Source of the DNA: Butyrivibrio sp.
Lineage (GTDB): Bacteria > Bacillota > Clostridia > Lachnospirales > Lachnospiraceae
Assembly (NCBI RefSeq): GCF_017433805.1
Contig: NZ_JAFRGN010000043.1
Span: forward strand, 62,001-126,000
DNA: 64,000 bases
Reading direction: 5' to 3'
Positions within the stretch are counted from its first letter, which is position 1. Each line of letters starts with the position of its first letter. The notes below the pieces were generated by a model. It was not told the origin of the DNA. It was given only the letters and a program-made list of their open reading frames with translations, and made no database searches. The position numbers and the translations under genes are program-made. Below are positions 63,781 through 64,000 of the stretch, in pieces.

Positions 63781-64000
63781 TCAGCACATAGTTCCTGGTC
63801 CAGGGAAATCGCCAAGGATAAGCTTGCCATCAATAGATGTCTTTTCTTCTCTATCCACAAGATCGCCAGCTTGCTTTTTGGCGCCAGTCTGAAGCGTATT
63901 AGCTGCCTTTTTCTTGGAACTGTCTTTCATAACAAGGCTGCTAGCCTTCTTACTAATATTTTTTCCACCTGTGACCATTTCCATGTCGTCATCAGTAAGC
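63781..64000 (-). CDS. C-terminal part of a small protein with a double-glycine leader-like motif
   Basis: The frame is open to the right edge of the window. It reads LTDDDMEMVTGG, then a Lys/Ser/Ala-rich basic stretch (NISKKASSLVMKDSSKKKAA), and ends GPGTMC before the stop. The first part matches the ELSDDELE-x-V-x-GG leader ending of class II bacteriocin, lanthipeptide and Nif11-type precursors, where a peptidase cuts after GG. The 60-residue product would be basic with one terminal cysteine. The start lies outside the window, so total length and any modification genes cannot be judged. Confidence 0.5.
   Translation of the reverse strand, partial: LTDDDMEMVTGGKNISKKASSLVMKDSSKKKAANTLQTGAKKQAGDLVDREEKTSIDGKLILGDFPGPGTMC

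Overview
The window reads as chromosome of an anaerobic, polysaccharide-degrading Firmicute of the Lachnospiraceae, most like the rumen genera Butyrivibrio and Pseudobutyrivibrio. This placement is an inference. It rests on cytoplasmic xylan enzymes (GH10-esterase fusion, GH115), a large secreted starch-degrading amylase, a Re-type citrate synthase with NADP-isocitrate dehydrogenase, clostridial gene types, strong AGGAGG ribosome sites and low-to-moderate GC. Nearly all genes lie on the minus strand; the plus-strand exceptions are an ABC-F gene, tyrA-aroA and the xylanase. No rRNA, tRNA, CRISPR array or insertion sequence was seen.

Layout. 1-149 is the start of a TrpB2-like gene. 0.2-4.6 kb holds hflK-hflC, a CPBP-type membrane protease and a membrane protein with two Rossmann domains and a ryanodine-receptor (RyR) domain. 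4.7-6.8 kb is an ABC-F ATPase, followed by a 200-bp near-palindromic element. 7.0-10.4 kb is a likely operon of Re-citrate synthase, a GntR/FCD regulator and isocitrate dehydrogenase, making 2-oxoglutarate; a textbook promoter there overlaps a 12-bp palindrome that probably binds the GntR protein. 10.5-22.5 kb is a signalling island: an EAL phosphodiesterase, a divergent EF-G paralogue, a hybrid histidine kinase carrying a DegV domain, a second hybrid kinase and a degenerate GGDEF protein. 22.7-25.2 kb is tyrA-aroA, then a PilZ gene.

The most striking region is 25.6-40.3 kb. About sixteen minus-strand genes combine a nitrogenase-like core (NifH, NifD-like, NifK-like, NifB and two NifX-like proteins) with sulfur and amino-acid functions: CysK, a MalY/PatB C-S lyase, a 50-residue YezD-family protein missed by length cut-offs, a polar amino-acid ABC importer, a MORN-like protein, a trans-sulfuration PLP enzyme and an unusual Fe-S serine-dehydratase-like protein. 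The NifD-like subunit keeps the P-cluster cysteines and the cofactor cysteine but shows no counterpart of the cofactor histidine, and no NifE/NifN is present. The simplest reading is a reductase for an organosulfur or related substrate, built on a NifB-derived cofactor and fed by its own importer, with released sulfur passed to cysteine synthesis. It resembles the idea of methylthio-alkane reductase more than N2 fixation.

40.5-64 kb holds a dCACHE chemoreceptor, a 1250-residue amylase, queA, a 58-residue small protein, an Rpn-type nuclease, a cytoplasmic CE8 pectinesterase, the GH10-esterase fusion, a lipoprotein, GH115, an M18 aminopeptidase, pheS-pheT behind a Phe-specific T-box riboswitch, a LysR regulator and, at the right edge, a small protein with a double-glycine-type leader motif.
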